From: Clostridiales bacterium PH28_bin88
GTDB lineage: Bacteria > Bacillota > PH28-bin88
Direction: 5' to 3'
DNA length: 64,000 nucleotides
Assembly: GCA_000987045.1 (NCBI GenBank)
Contig: LAKY01000029.1
Location: forward strand, 83,592 to 147,591
The notes under the pieces are model-generated. The model ran no database searches and was not told where the DNA came from. It was given only the letters and a program-made list of their open reading frames with translations. The first letter of the stretch is position 1, and every line of letters begins with the position of its first letter. Shown here piece by piece: positions 49,702 through 58,572 of the stretch. A program made the translations under genes and the position numbers.

Positions 49702-51141
49702 ATGGAATGGCTAAATGAGCTTTTTGTGCGGAACAAGGCCATTGTTTACTTCATTTACGGCCAGGTCTTTTTCCTGTTGGGGGTGGCCATTGCCCTCCAG
49801 TACCGCAGCCTCAGCAAGTTCCGGCTGGCCAGAAGTCTCTGGGCACTGGCCGCCTTTGGCGTCCTACACGGGTTGTCGGAGTGGGCGGTAGTGTTTATTC
49901 CGTTGCAGCAGGCCCACTTGGGCCAGCAGTGGGTATACGCGCTGTACGCCCTGGAGCGGGTGTTGACCGCGGCTTCCTTTGCCTACCTTTTTTATTTCGG
50001 TGCCAAGTTAACCGTGGATACACTGGGCAGGTATATATGGCTGGAACAACTTCCCCTGCTTTTCTTCCTGTTCTGGGTGGGGAACCTGGCCATTTCCCGC
50101 TGGGCCTTTCCCGCGTTGGATATCGTTACCTGGCTGGCGACCACGGACGTCTGGTGCCGCTACCTGCTGGCGTTTCCGGGAGCGCTGCTGACGGCTTATG
50201 GCCTGCACCTGCAGCGGCGTGAGCTGCGGTCCTTGCAAAACCTGAGGGTTGACCACCATATTCTGGGGGCCAGCCTGGCTTTTGGGATGTATGCCTTCTT
50301 TGCCGGGATAATTGTACCCCGTACCCCCTTTTTCCCGTCCACCTGGCTCAACCAGGAGGCTTTATTCCGACTCATCGGGGTGCCGGTCCCGGTCTTCAGA
50401 ACCCTGTCCGGCATGGCAATGGTCTACTTCATGCTTCGGATCCTGGAGGTCTTTAATATTGAAAATACCCGCCGGGTGGAGGCGGTGGAACGCAAGCAGG
50501 CGATCCTGGATGACCGGGAGCGGATCTGCCGCGACCTGCACGACGGGGTGATCCAGAACATCTATGCGGTGGGTCTGGTACTGGAAAACTGCGGTTACCT
50601 GGTATCCGAGAACCCCCCGCATGCCCGCGGGCAGCTTCAGGTGGCCATGGACAGGCTGAACCATACAATTCGGGATATCCGTAACTACATCCTTAACCTG
50701 AGCCCGGCCAGCTTTCAGGAAACCAATGTCAACAGAGGACTGGAGGCCATTCTCAAGGAATTTGAAGCCAACTCTTTACTGGTGACCAGGCTGGACTGGG
50801 AAGGCCCGCAGGTGGATATGACCCTGGCCGGGGTGGCTCACCTCTACCACATCATCCAGGAGGGCCTCAACAACGTCCTGAAACATGCGGGAGCCAGTAG
50901 TGTACTGGTACGGGTTAAGGCGGCCGGCCGGGAACTTAGTTTGTTAATCAAGGACAATGGGGTGGGTTTTGACCACGGGGAAATCGCCCGCGACACGACC
51001 CGTAGCGGCCAGGGTTTGAAGAACATGGCCGATCGCGCCCGGCTGCTCCGGGGTAATTTGTGGATTCACAGCACCCGGGGGCAGGGTACTGAGATTTTAC
51101 TCACCATACCATTGAGTGAGGTGACTGCGGGAGGTGAATGA
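49702..51141 (+). CDS. Membrane sensor histidine kinase, LuxR-system type (HisKA_3)
   Basis: The 479-aa protein (ATG 49702 after GGAGGATC) has seven or eight membrane helices in its first 280 residues. A HisKA_3 dimerisation domain with [20 protein letters not shown] (phospho-histidine in LHDG) and an HATPase end ([34 protein letters not shown]) follow. There is no periplasmic sensor domain, so the signal is probably sensed within the membrane. Its stop overlaps the regulator gene region. Together they lie upstream of the nine-heme cytochrome gene. Confidence 0.92.
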   Translation: MEWLNELFVRNKAIVYFIYGQVFFLLGVAIALQYRSLSKFRLARSLWALAAFGVLHGLSEWAVVFIPLQQAHLGQQWVYALYALERVLTAASFAYLFYFGAKLTVDTLGRYIWLEQLPLLFFLFWVGNLAISRWAFPALDIVTWLATTDVWCRYLLAFPGALLTAYGLHLQRRELRSLQNLRVDHHILGASLAFGMYAFFAGIIVPRTPFFPSTWLNQEALFRLIGVPVPVFRTLSGMAMVYFMLRILEVFNIENTRRVEAVERKQAILDDRERICRDLHDGVIQNIYAVGLVLENCGYLVSENPPHARGQLQVAMDRLNHTIRDIRNYILNLSPASFQETNVNRGLEAILKEFEANSLLVTRLDWEGPQVDMTLAGVAHLYHIIQEGLNNVLKHAGASSVLVRVKAAGRELSLLIKDNGVGFDHGEIARDTTRSGQGLKNMADRARLLRGNLWIHSTRGQGTEILLTIPLSEVTAGGE

Positions 51142-51142
51142 G

Positions 51143-51772
51143 GTGACCAGGATCCTGATCGTAGATGACCACGAGGTAGTGCGCATCGGCATGGCGGCAT
51201 TGCTCCAGCGAAGGGCAGGTTTCCAGGTGGTAGGTGAAGCCGGCACTACCCAGGAGGCGATAGCGCAGGCCACCCAGTGCCAGCCTGATGTGGTGATCAT
51301 GGACATCCGCCTCCCCGACGGCAGCGGCATTGAGGCCTGCCGGGAAATCCGCGCTCTTAACCCCAACATCAGGGTGGTCATGCTGACGTCCTACGCCGAC
51401 GACGAGGCGCTGTTTTCCTCCATGATGGCGGGGGCCGAAGGGTATGTGTTAAAAATGATCGGCAGTGACGCCCTGGTGCGGGCGGTGGAGACGGTTGCCC
51501 GGGGCGAGCCCTTGCTGGATCCGAGTATCAGCAGGAAGCTGATGAATTACCTGCGCCTGCGCCAGGAGGAACGGCAGCGCGAAGAAACCCTCACTGAACA
51601 GGAAAAACGCATCCTGGCGTTGATCGCGGAGGGAAAAACCAACAAGGAGATTGCCCAGGAGGTGTTCCTGAGCGAGAAGACGGTCCGGAACCATGTCAGC
51701 AGTATCTTGGGCAAGCTTGGGTTTACCAACCGCACCCAGGCGGCGGCCTACGCCCTGCGGCGGCAATCTTAA
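51143..51772 (+). CDS. NarL/LuxR-family response regulator
   Basis: A receiver domain ([33 protein letters not shown] with the phospho-aspartate, LTSYADDEA) is joined to a LuxR-type HTH ([40 protein letters not shown]). GTG 51143 follows GGAGGTGAATGAG and is chosen over GTG 51134. The gene is coupled to the kinase. It is a plausible regulator of the cytochrome gene 300 bases downstream; this is inference. Confidence 0.95.
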   Translation: MTRILIVDDHEVVRIGMAALLQRRAGFQVVGEAGTTQEAIAQATQCQPDVVIMDIRLPDGSGIEACREIRALNPNIRVVMLTSYADDEALFSSMMAGAEGYVLKMIGSDALVRAVETVARGEPLLDPSISRKLMNYLRLRQEERQREETLTEQEKRILALIAEGKTNKEIAQEVFLSEKTVRNHVSSILGKLGFTNRTQAAAYALRRQS

Positions 51773-51776
51773 CATA

Positions 51777-51826
51777 TCACGTAACTACCTAGGAGTCAGG
51801 AGTCAGAATGAGAGAACCGGCAATGA
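51777..51826 (+). repeat. Dispersed intergenic repeat, copy 1
   Basis: ACGTAACT followed by AGGAGTCAGGAGTCAG and AATGAGAGAACCGG is repeated in opposite orientation at 60542-60597. Both copies lie in intergenic DNA. Confidence 0.6.
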
Positions 51827-51875
51827 ATGCCTGAATAGTAACCATAGCACATGGAAACTGGTTGACCAAGCGAAA

Positions 51876-51916
51876 GGACAAATGCCCGCGCTGATGCGGG
51901 ACATTTGTCCTTTTTT
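51876..51916 (+). terminator. Terminator of the LuxR-type two-component operon
   Basis: GGACAAATGCCCGC (51876-51889) pairs with GCGGGACATTTGTCC, followed by TTTTTT. Confidence 0.85.
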
Positions 51917-52072
51917 ATCAGGAGTTTTGACATGCGACATGGCGGAGAAGATTGTGCGAAAATGAACATGGATGCCCGTCTCGTGGCGTCCGGGTGAGGG
52001 AAAGGAGGTGTAGAACCTATCATGATAACCCGAATTCGTCCATCACAGAGCAACGAAAGGAGGGGATATGTG

Positions 52073-54238
52073 ATGACCAAAAAGCTCATGGTAATGCTGG
52101 TAGTCCTGTTCTTAGCGCTGGCCTTCATGTCGACAACTGCTTTTGCTTTTGACAAGCTTAGTCCCGATGGCAAGACCTGTACTCCTTGCCATACCGATGG
52201 TAGGACCGGCGGCGCCAAACCGGCTCCGGCGCCTGCTAAACCGGCTCCGGCTCCCGCCAAGGCCGCCCCGGCTCCGGCTCCCGCCAAGGCTGCTCCGGTT
52301 AAGGGAGTGCTGGTGAAGGACTTTGCCGCGGTACTGCAGAACCTGGGCTACCAGGTGGACGCGCAGAACGGCGACGCCGCTCTTACCCGTGAGATGGCCG
52401 CCTCCCTGGTTGTCAAGGCTCTGGGCTTGAAGACCGACGGCGCTGATACCTCCGTCCTGAACAAGTTCAGGGATGCCAAGCAGGTTTCCGCCAGCCTGAA
52501 GAACGACGTAGCAGCGGCTGTGAAGGAAGGCCTGTTCGTGGGTTACGGCAAGACCTTCGGTTTCAAGGACCAGATGACCGACAAGCAGGTGCAGGCTATC
52601 CAGTGGAAACTGGCGGCAAGGAAAGCCCAGAAGCCCGTTGAGAAGTCCGCTGCCCTGAACATCAAGCTGGGTGTTGAGGGTTATGTCGGCTCCGAGGCCT
52701 GCGGCAAGTGCCATGCCGATGCTTACAAGTCCTGGAATCAGACTGCCCACTCCAAGATGGGCCAGATCATCACCGATGGTGTGGTTGTTCCTGAGATTAA
52801 CTGGAGCACCCAATTAACAACCACCAAAGATAAGGACGGCAAAGAGATCCCTATCCAGCAATTTGACCTGAACGGGTTGAAGGTGCCCGGCCTGAAGCAG
52901 ACCAACTATGCCAAGCCTGTCTTCACTATCGGGAGCGTGCACAAGCAGCGCTTCGTCTTTGATACCAATAAAGACGGAGACGCCGCCGTCATCGATGTCA
53001 ACGACCTGGTGATCCTGCCCCAGGAATGGATCCGCCCGGCTTACAACCAGGGCGCCAAGTGGCAGGACTACAACAGCACCAGCTGGAATGACTGGAAAAA
53101 GTGCGCGGGTTGTCACTTCACCGGTGTGAAGGCTGATGTCGTCACCAAGAAGGTCCAAGTCAACGAGTTCAACATCGGCTGCGAGGCCTGCCACGGCCCC
53201 GGCGCTGAACACGCCAAGACCGCCGACAAGACCAAGATCTACAAGTCGGCTAACGGCAACGCCTGCGGCCAGTGCCACACCCGCGGCTGGAACGACTACA
53301 AGACCAAGGTATTCGAGTTTATCCCCAATGCCATGCCGTGGGATGATCCCGCCAAGGTAACGGACAAGTACACCCATGCCGGCGAGGGTGGGAATGAACT
53401 GGACGCCTTCTGGGGCAACGACCCGAAGAACCCGTCCAAGAAACACCACCAGCAGTACCTCGACTGGAGGCAGACAGGACACGCCACTATCTTCGAGGAA
53501 AACATCAAGCTCCCGAACTTTGGCGACTCTTGCCTGGCCTGTCACTCCGCTACCGCTTTCATCGCGAAGGAGAACGGCGAGACCCTGAAACTGGCTGACT
53601 TCAAAGAAGGCGGCAAGTACGCCAACGACCGGGCCGGTGTGACCTGCGTGGTCTGCCACGCCTCCCACACCACCAAGACGGTCAAGGAAATGAAGCCGGC
53701 CAACCTGCGCAAGTCCCGTGAGGAGACCTGCGTGCAGTGCCACAAGGAGTCCGGCCAGATCTTCAAGGGTGATGTGGCCTCCCTGCAGAAGGGCAAGAAG
53801 GTGGTTGCCACCAGCATTCCCAGCGCCACCACCCAGACCTGCGTGGATTGCCATATGCCTCGGGTGGCCAAGAGCGGTGTGAACGGCGACCTGGCCAGCC
53901 ACCAGTTCAAGCCGGTTGCCAAGAGCCAGGCTGACGCGTGGAAGCTGCCTGCTCATACGGTAGTGGCCAGCGACGACGGCATCGCCAAGAAGGCCGACTT
54001 CGACAAGGCTAAGGCCGCTTTGGCTGACCGCGTGAAGGCTGCCGAAGCCAAGTTCGCCACCGTGGACAAGGCCGCCGAGCATTATGCCCACGCCAAGGAA
54101 GCCCTGGACGGGGCCATTGCCAACAACTGGATCCTGTACAAGGATCCCGGCGCGGGCTACCACAACCTGCCCTTCGCCGAGGAACTGTTGAGCAAGGCCA
54201 ACGCTAACCTAGACAAGTTCGAATCGTTGGTGAAGTAA
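52073..54238 (+). CDS. Secreted nine-heme c-type cytochrome with S-layer-like region
   Basis: The 721-aa precursor (ATG 52073 after AAAGGAGGGG) has a signal peptide ending near TTAFAF. One CTPCH heme motif is followed by a PAPAPAKA-type flexible linker. An SLH-like region (LTREMAASLVVKALGLK, VAAAVKEGLFVGYGKTFGFK) comes next, then eight more heme motifs: CGKCH, CAGCH, CEACH, CGQCH, CLACH, CVVCH, CVQCH and CVDCH. The lysine-alanine-rich helical end has no hemes. It probably sits in the cell wall and carries electrons across it. Function in metal or extracellular electron transfer is inference. Confidence 0.9.
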   Translation: MTKKLMVMLVVLFLALAFMSTTAFAFDKLSPDGKTCTPCHTDGRTGGAKPAPAPAKPAPAPAKAAPAPAPAKAAPVKGVLVKDFAAVLQNLGYQVDAQNGDAALTREMAASLVVKALGLKTDGADTSVLNKFRDAKQVSASLKNDVAAAVKEGLFVGYGKTFGFKDQMTDKQVQAIQWKLAARKAQKPVEKSAALNIKLGVEGYVGSEACGKCHADAYKSWNQTAHSKMGQIITDGVVVPEINWSTQLTTTKDKDGKEIPIQQFDLNGLKVPGLKQTNYAKPVFTIGSVHKQRFVFDTNKDGDAAVIDVNDLVILPQEWIRPAYNQGAKWQDYNSTSWNDWKKCAGCHFTGVKADVVTKKVQVNEFNIGCEACHGPGAEHAKTADKTKIYKSANGNACGQCHTRGWNDYKTKVFEFIPNAMPWDDPAKVTDKYTHAGEGGNELDAFWGNDPKNPSKKHHQQYLDWRQTGHATIFEENIKLPNFGDSCLACHSATAFIAKENGETLKLADFKEGGKYANDRAGVTCVVCHASHTTKTVKEMKPANLRKSREETCVQCHKESGQIFKGDVASLQKGKKVVATSIPSATTQTCVDCHMPRVAKSGVNGDLASHQFKPVAKSQADAWKLPAHTVVASDDGIAKKADFDKAKAALADRVKAAEAKFATVDKAAEHYAHAKEALDGAIANNWILYKDPGAGYHNLPFAEELLSKANANLDKFESLVK

Positions 54239-54280
54239 CCTCTAGAAATTCCGATAGAAATACCAGTCTCCCCAATGATT

Positions 54281-54308
54281 AAGGCTAGCTAAACGGCTAG
54301 CCTTTTTT
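54281..54308 (+). terminator. Terminator of the nine-heme cytochrome gene
   Basis: GGCTAGC (54283-54289) pairs with GCTAGCC (54296-54302), followed by TTTTTT. Confidence 0.9.
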
Positions 54309-54485
54309 CTGGGTCTCCTAATCTTTTAATGCCTAGTAATGCCTAGTATGTATGCTTCTCCCTACGCCTGCAGTCGCGGAAGCTTAGTTTTCTTTACCGA
54401 ATTTAAGCTCCAGGCAGCGGGGTAATTTTTAACTTACTTGGATATGGGCGGCTACACACTGGCAGCACAGCCGCATCATCCACAT

Positions 54486-54905
54486 CTATCTCCCGATGAG
54501 CAGGATGCCTGCCAGAATCAGGGCGGCACCCGCCACCTTGGTCCAGGTAAACTGCTCACCCAGTACCAGGACAGCTACTATGACCGTGAGTAAGGGATAA
54601 GCGGCGATGACCGGCGTGACCCTGGACGCCTCACCAAACTTCAAAGCCCAGTAATAGGCCAGGTGCCCCAGCAGCGACGCCAAAACCCCTTCCCCGGCGA
54701 TAAACATCCAGGAGCGGAGTGGTGTGTGAGTGATTTCACCGTAACTCCTGGTAGCCAGCAGCCACACCAGCATCACACCGCTGATTAGAAAGCTGCGTAC
54801 CGCCAGGGCAAGGGTAGGGTTAACCTTGACCAGTCCGATTTTACCGAGGATGGGGGCCATTCCCCAGAAGAACATCCCGATCAGGGCAAAAAAGACGGGC
54901 TTCAT
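54486..54905 (-). CDS. EamA-family transporter, half-size
   Basis: The 139-aa protein has five hydrophobic helices matching one EamA (DMT) repeat, including FFALIGMFFWGMAPILGKIG, HLAYYWALKFGEASRVTPVI and GEQFTWTKVAGAALILAGIL. Most family members have two repeats; single-repeat forms work as dimers. Substrate unknown. ATG follows GGAGGTG. Confidence 0.88.
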   Translation of the reverse strand: MKPVFFALIGMFFWGMAPILGKIGLVKVNPTLALAVRSFLISGVMLVWLLATRSYGEITHTPLRSWMFIAGEGVLASLLGHLAYYWALKFGEASRVTPVIAAYPLLTVIVAVLVLGEQFTWTKVAGAALILAGILLIGR

Positions 54906-55009
54906 TAATACACCTCCGGGGATTAATCTCGTGCAAATCCGATTATATTGGGGTAATTGCGCTTTGGCAAGGGTAGTTTATCCTGTGATCAGTCAAGGTA
55001 CAATATAAA

Positions 55010-55030
55010 AGCCGAGTCGTCTACTCGGCT
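55010..55030. terminator. Terminator between the ferredoxin and EamA genes
   Basis: AGCCGAGT (55010-55017) pairs with ACTCGGCT (55023-55030). On the minus strand it is followed by TTTTATA, so it should end the ferredoxin transcript. Confidence 0.7.
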
Positions 55031-55064
55031 GTTTTACCGTCCATGAAAATCGGCTCATGGCGAC

Positions 55065-55253
55065 TTAAACCTCTTTGATTGCGTCAGTAGGGCATGATTC
55101 CAGCGCCTCTTTCGCGCTTTCCTCCAGGTCGACGGGAACCTCCTCCGCGACGGCGCTGGCCATCCCCTCGTCATTCCAGTCATATACTTCGGGGCATGCA
55201 TCTATGCAGGACCCGCAGGCAATGCACAAGTCCTGATCCACTGTAACCTTCAC
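55065..55253 (-). CDS. Single-cluster [4Fe-4S] ferredoxin
   Basis: The 62-aa acidic protein has CIACGSCIDACPEVYDWND and a distant fourth-type cysteine in ALESCPTDAIKEV, the pattern of monocluster ferredoxins (Pyrococcus/Thermotoga/Moorella type). The ATG follows GGAGGTGACC. It is a soluble cytoplasmic electron carrier. Confidence 0.94.
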   Translation of the reverse strand: MKVTVDQDLCIACGSCIDACPEVYDWNDEGMASAVAEEVPVDLEESAKEALESCPTDAIKEV

Positions 55254-55411
55254 TAAGGGTCACCTCCCACCGGATGTTTGCTGTTATTGTGTACCGCTAA
55301 GCCTGCCTTCATGCGTGTAAGCCCGTGATTTTGCGTTACCAGAAAGGGTTTAATGACAATTTAGCGAATAAATATTCTGTGAGAGCAACAACTGGTTGGG
55401 GAGGGCGTGGA

Positions 55412-56101
55412 TTGGCTGACACCGCAAAGTACTTGATGGCTATTTACCAACGTTTGTACGACGCCTTTGGCCCCCGGCGCTGGTGGCCGGCGGAAACAGC
55501 CTTCGAGGTGATGGTAGGGGCGGTATTGACGCAGAATGTGGCCTGGCGGAACGTGGAAAGGGCGATTGCCAGCCTTAAGGGAACGGGGCTGATGGATCCC
55601 ATGTCCCTGTATCAAGCGGATCAGGTTCACATCGAGCGATTGATCGTGCCCACGCGGTATTACAAGACTAAAGCCAGGAAGCTGAAGGCCCTGGTTACGC
55701 TGGTGGTGGAAAGGTACGGGGGCGATCTCAACCGGATGTTTAGCCGGCCCCTGGGCGAGTTGCGCCAGGAGCTGCTCGGCGTTTACGGTATCGGCCCCGA
55801 GACGGCCGATGCCATCCTGCTCTACGCGGGTAACCTGCCGATCTTTGTGGTAGACGCGTACACCCGGCGTATTTTCCACCGCCTGGGGGTATTTCCTCCT
55901 GACATCAGCTACGGGGCGATGCAGGAGTATTTTCAGGTCCACCTGCCCCGGGACGTGGCGCTGTATAACGAGTACCACGCTTTGATCGATGGGCTGGGAC
56001 ACCGCCTGTGCCTGGCCACCCGGCCGCGATGCGGTGAATGCCCGCTGGTGGATGAATGCCGGTACCCGGGGGAGGAAGCGGTGGTGAACGGCAGCGGCTA
56101 A
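55412..56101 (+). CDS. Endonuclease III-like HhH-GPD DNA glycosylase
   Basis: The protein (TTG 55412 after GGGGAGGG) has the HhH-GPD core: EVMVGAVLTQNVAWRNVERA, the hairpin-helix-hairpin LLGVYGIGPETADAILLYA and the catalytic aspartate in FVVDAYTRRIFHRLG. The Fe-S loop is C-x6-C-x2-C-x5-C (CLATRPRCGECPLVDEC). The lysine of bifunctional enzymes is not evident in the hairpin (GPETAD instead of G-V-G-x-K), so it may be a monofunctional glycosylase of the MIG/Nth-related 'endonuclease III domain' group. Confidence 0.88.
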   Translation: MADTAKYLMAIYQRLYDAFGPRRWWPAETAFEVMVGAVLTQNVAWRNVERAIASLKGTGLMDPMSLYQADQVHIERLIVPTRYYKTKARKLKALVTLVVERYGGDLNRMFSRPLGELRQELLGVYGIGPETADAILLYAGNLPIFVVDAYTRRIFHRLGVFPPDISYGAMQEYFQVHLPRDVALYNEYHALIDGLGHRLCLATRPRCGECPLVDECRYPGEEAVVNGSG

Positions 56102-56200
56102 ACCACGCGTGGAAAAAGAGTACGGAGCCAAAGCGGAAGCAGGGGTAACTGGCCGAAGGCTATCGCAGGGATCAGGATATTGCGACAGGGGGGGATAACC

Positions 56201-56509
56201 ATGAACAGAGTGGTGCTGGTGGCTAAAGCCCTCAGCGATCCCGTAAGGGTCCGGATGCTGGAGATGCTGACCCAAGCCGCGGATGAAGCCGGGGCGGGGA
56301 AACCGGGCGGCATGTGCGTTTGCCACTTCGTCAAGGAACTAGGCATGGGTCAATCCAGGGTTTCTTATCACATGCGGGTGCTCCGTGAAGCCGGGCTGGT
56401 TGCCGAACTCCAGGTCGGCAAATGGACGTACTATTCCCTCCAACGTTATGCCCTGACAGGATTTATTCGCGATCTGGAGGACAGGTTGACCGCGGCGGCC
56501 GGGGAATAA
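56201..56509 (+). CDS. ArsR-family transcriptional regulator
   Basis: The 102-aa winged-helix protein contains KALSDPVRVRMLEMLTQA, MCVCHFVKELGMGQSRVSYH and MRVLREAGLVAELQVGKWTY. The CVC motif at the start of the recognition region matches the ArsR metalloid-binding ELCVCDL site. ATG follows GGGGGG. No arsenic resistance genes are beside it, so its target is unknown. Confidence 0.92.
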   Translation: MNRVVLVAKALSDPVRVRMLEMLTQAADEAGAGKPGGMCVCHFVKELGMGQSRVSYHMRVLREAGLVAELQVGKWTYYSLQRYALTGFIRDLEDRLTAAAGE

Positions 56510-56560
56510 CCTTCACCCCTGAAAACGTTCCCTCAGGAAAGCAACCCGGCAGAAAGTCTT

Positions 56561-57628
56561 TTACGGCACGGCGTCGTAGATCGAGGGCAGGTAACGTTTA
56601 TACAGTTCCGGGTTCAAGTCCCCCCACAGGGCGCTGGAGCGGCGGACCTGGCGCAGGGCTACCAGGTCCAGGTCCGCCAGCACCACTTCCTCCTGGTGGG
56701 AGGAACTGGCCTGGGCGAGGATGCCGTCGCGGGCGGGAGTAAGTTCTAACGGAGCGAAAATGCCTGACCTTCCCGCCATACTCAATCCGAGGAAATCATC
56801 CGCCACCATGGAACTCTTGATGCCGTAAACCAGGCTTTCCTGCACCCGCGGCCAAATGCCCCGCAGGGCCTTCCAGTAGGTGTACTCGATATCCGCTGAA
56901 GGGACCATTACCACCTCGGCTCCCAGCAAGGACAACAGGCGGAAGGTCTCGAAATAGGTGGCGTCCATGCACACCGGCATGGCCAGTTTTCCGAGGGGGG
57001 TGGGGAACACGCGGAGGTCGTCTCCCGGCGCCAGCCCCCAACCCGCTTCCAGGGGCATCAGGTGGGCCTTGGCCTGGGACCCGATCACGCGTCCATCCGG
57101 GCCGAAGAGATGAGCGGTATTGCGTACTTTCCTGTCATGGCCGGCGGCTACCAGGCTGCCGGCCATAATGTATACCCGGAACCCGCGGGCCAGTTCCGCG
57201 AAGGTGGTGGTGTAGAGCGAACGGGCCGCGGGGGTCAGGTAGGCGAAAATATCGCTTACTTTAACCTCCGCTCCCAAGGCTCCCAGCGCTCCCTCCAGGC
57301 TGGCGCCGGAAGGGATGCGGTCCAGCCCGGGGAGGAGCCCTAAGAGGTGAGTGGCGTTGTCCTCGGGGAAGACGACCAGTTGGGCGCCCCCTGCTGCCGC
57401 CTTTTTAACGTGCCCATACATTTGCTCCACATATTCCAGGGGGTCCCCGGCCAGCCGCAGTTCCACCTGGACTGCCGCCACCCGGACTCTCCTGGGGTCG
57501 ACCAGCCGCAGGTTCAGGCTGGGCTGAATGGCCTTCTTGCCAAGGTACCTGCGTACCAGTCCCGGCCTGACCCGCCACATTAGGTAGCGCAGGAACATGT
57601 CATCCTTCAGGCGCTGCAGGGAACTCAT
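56561..57628 (-). CDS. CN-hydrolase (nitrilase superfamily), catalytic triad intact
   Basis: The 355-aa protein has an N-terminal extension of about 45 basic residues, then the nitrilase fold with the triad visible: E89 in LVVFPEDNA, K187 in QAKAHL and C220 in MPVCMDATYFE. It would hydrolyse a nitrile, amide or carbamoyl bond; substrate unknown. Its start overlaps the end of the upstream paralogue by four bases. Its end, NPELYKRYLPSIY, resembles NPTLYRRYFPHTY in that paralogue, so the two arose by duplication. Confidence 0.9.
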   Translation of the reverse strand: MSSLQRLKDDMFLRYLMWRVRPGLVRRYLGKKAIQPSLNLRLVDPRRVRVAAVQVELRLAGDPLEYVEQMYGHVKKAAAGGAQLVVFPEDNATHLLGLLPGLDRIPSGASLEGALGALGAEVKVSDIFAYLTPAARSLYTTTFAELARGFRVYIMAGSLVAAGHDRKVRNTAHLFGPDGRVIGSQAKAHLMPLEAGWGLAPGDDLRVFPTPLGKLAMPVCMDATYFETFRLLSLLGAEVVMVPSADIEYTYWKALRGIWPRVQESLVYGIKSSMVADDFLGLSMAGRSGIFAPLELTPARDGILAQASSSHQEEVVLADLDLVALRQVRRSSALWGDLNPELYKRYLPSIYDAVP

Positions 57629-58572
57629 CCATTACCCTCCTTCCCCTGATGGTAGGTATGGGGAAAGTACCGCCGGTACAGGGTGGGATTCAAGTGGCGG
57701 GCGATGGGATAATCATCAATCACCCTCTTACGGGCTGTGAAGTCCAGGACGGCGGTGAGCGGTTCCGGCGGGGAATTTCCAAAACCGGGGGGTACCTCTG
57801 TTTCAGATGGAAACTGGGGCGCCAGGAAGCCGGTTTGGCCGGGTGTCATTTCGCAGGGGGCATGGATGGCGCTCCAGCCGGTCCAACGCCGCTGGCCCAA
57901 CTGTCCCCCCGGCCAGTTCTCCAGGGCGAAGACCTGATTCTGCTGGACTTCCTGCCACATCCCCGCCAGGGCCAGGTGGTGGGTAGCCGGGGCGGGCGCC
58001 ATAGCGGGGGCCAGGAGCAGGTCCGCCCCCTGCAGGGCCAGGATGCGGCTGACTTCCGGGTACCAGGCATCAGAACCCACTACCAGGCCTACCCGTCCGG
58101 ATCCGGTAGGCCAAACAGCCAGGGTGGTCCCCCGCCTCCACCCCCACTCCCGTTCCTCCCGGGACAGGTGGGTTTGCGGTTGCTCCCCGACGAGGTCTCC
58201 ATCCGGCCCATAGAAGGGAGCTGCCTGCTGGATGCCTCCCGCTTCCTCGTACCAGGTGGTGCCTGCTGCCAGGTAAATGTTGAAACGGCGGGCCATCCGC
58301 CGGTGGATACGGTGGAATTCAGGCCGGGCTTGCCCGGCGGCCGCGGCTAACACCCGCACGGCTGCGGGGAAGTCCAGGTTTTGCATGTCCGGGTGGTAGG
58401 AAAGGTACATCGCCAGCCCGGTTCCTCCGGGCAGCAGCACCAGCCGGGCTTCCCGCTCAGCCATCGCTGCCAGCCCCGTTTCCAGCCATTGCTCATAATC
58501 CCCCGGGGACTGCACCCGACTGAAGTCCAGCCCCAGGCAGCCGGCCGTGACCTTTTCAGGGGTCTCCATCAA
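57625..58572 (-). CDS. CN-hydrolase-like protein lacking the catalytic triad
   Basis: The 315-aa protein keeps the nitrilase fold (DGDLVGEQPQTHLSREER, VGLVVGSDAWYPEVSR). All three catalytic residues are replaced: the glutamate position is G49 (LLPGG), the lysine position Q133 (PQTHL) and the cysteine position G166 (VVGSD). It is probably a non-catalytic partner of the active paralogue encoded directly downstream. It overlaps genes on both sides by four bases, so the three form one tight operon. Confidence 0.85.
   Translation of the reverse strand: MMETPEKVTAGCLGLDFSRVQSPGDYEQWLETGLAAMAEREARLVLLPGGTGLAMYLSYHPDMQNLDFPAAVRVLAAAAGQARPEFHRIHRRMARRFNIYLAAGTTWYEEAGGIQQAAPFYGPDGDLVGEQPQTHLSREEREWGWRRGTTLAVWPTGSGRVGLVVGSDAWYPEVSRILALQGADLLLAPAMAPAPATHHLALAGMWQEVQQNQVFALENWPGGQLGQRRWTGWSAIHAPCEMTPGQTGFLAPQFPSETEVPPGFGNSPPEPLTAVLDFTARKRVIDDYPIARHLNPTLYRRYFPHTYHQGKEGNG

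Larger units (their letters stand above)
51773..52072 (+). other. Spacer before the nine-heme cytochrome
   Basis: It holds the dispersed repeat (51777-51826), a terminator (51876-51916) and a possible -35 TTGACA at 51927-51932 with only a poor -10 (GATTGT) 17 bases later. No gene is visible. Confidence 0.4.

Noticed and set aside
52203-52300. Short tandem repeats resembling a CRISPR or minisatellite
   Set aside because: They encode an in-frame Pro-Ala-Lys linker in the cytochrome; there are no spacers.
52112-54163. Two long minus-strand frames opposite the nine-heme cytochrome
   Set aside because: The plus-strand gene has a signal peptide and nine heme motifs; the antisense frames are composition artefacts.
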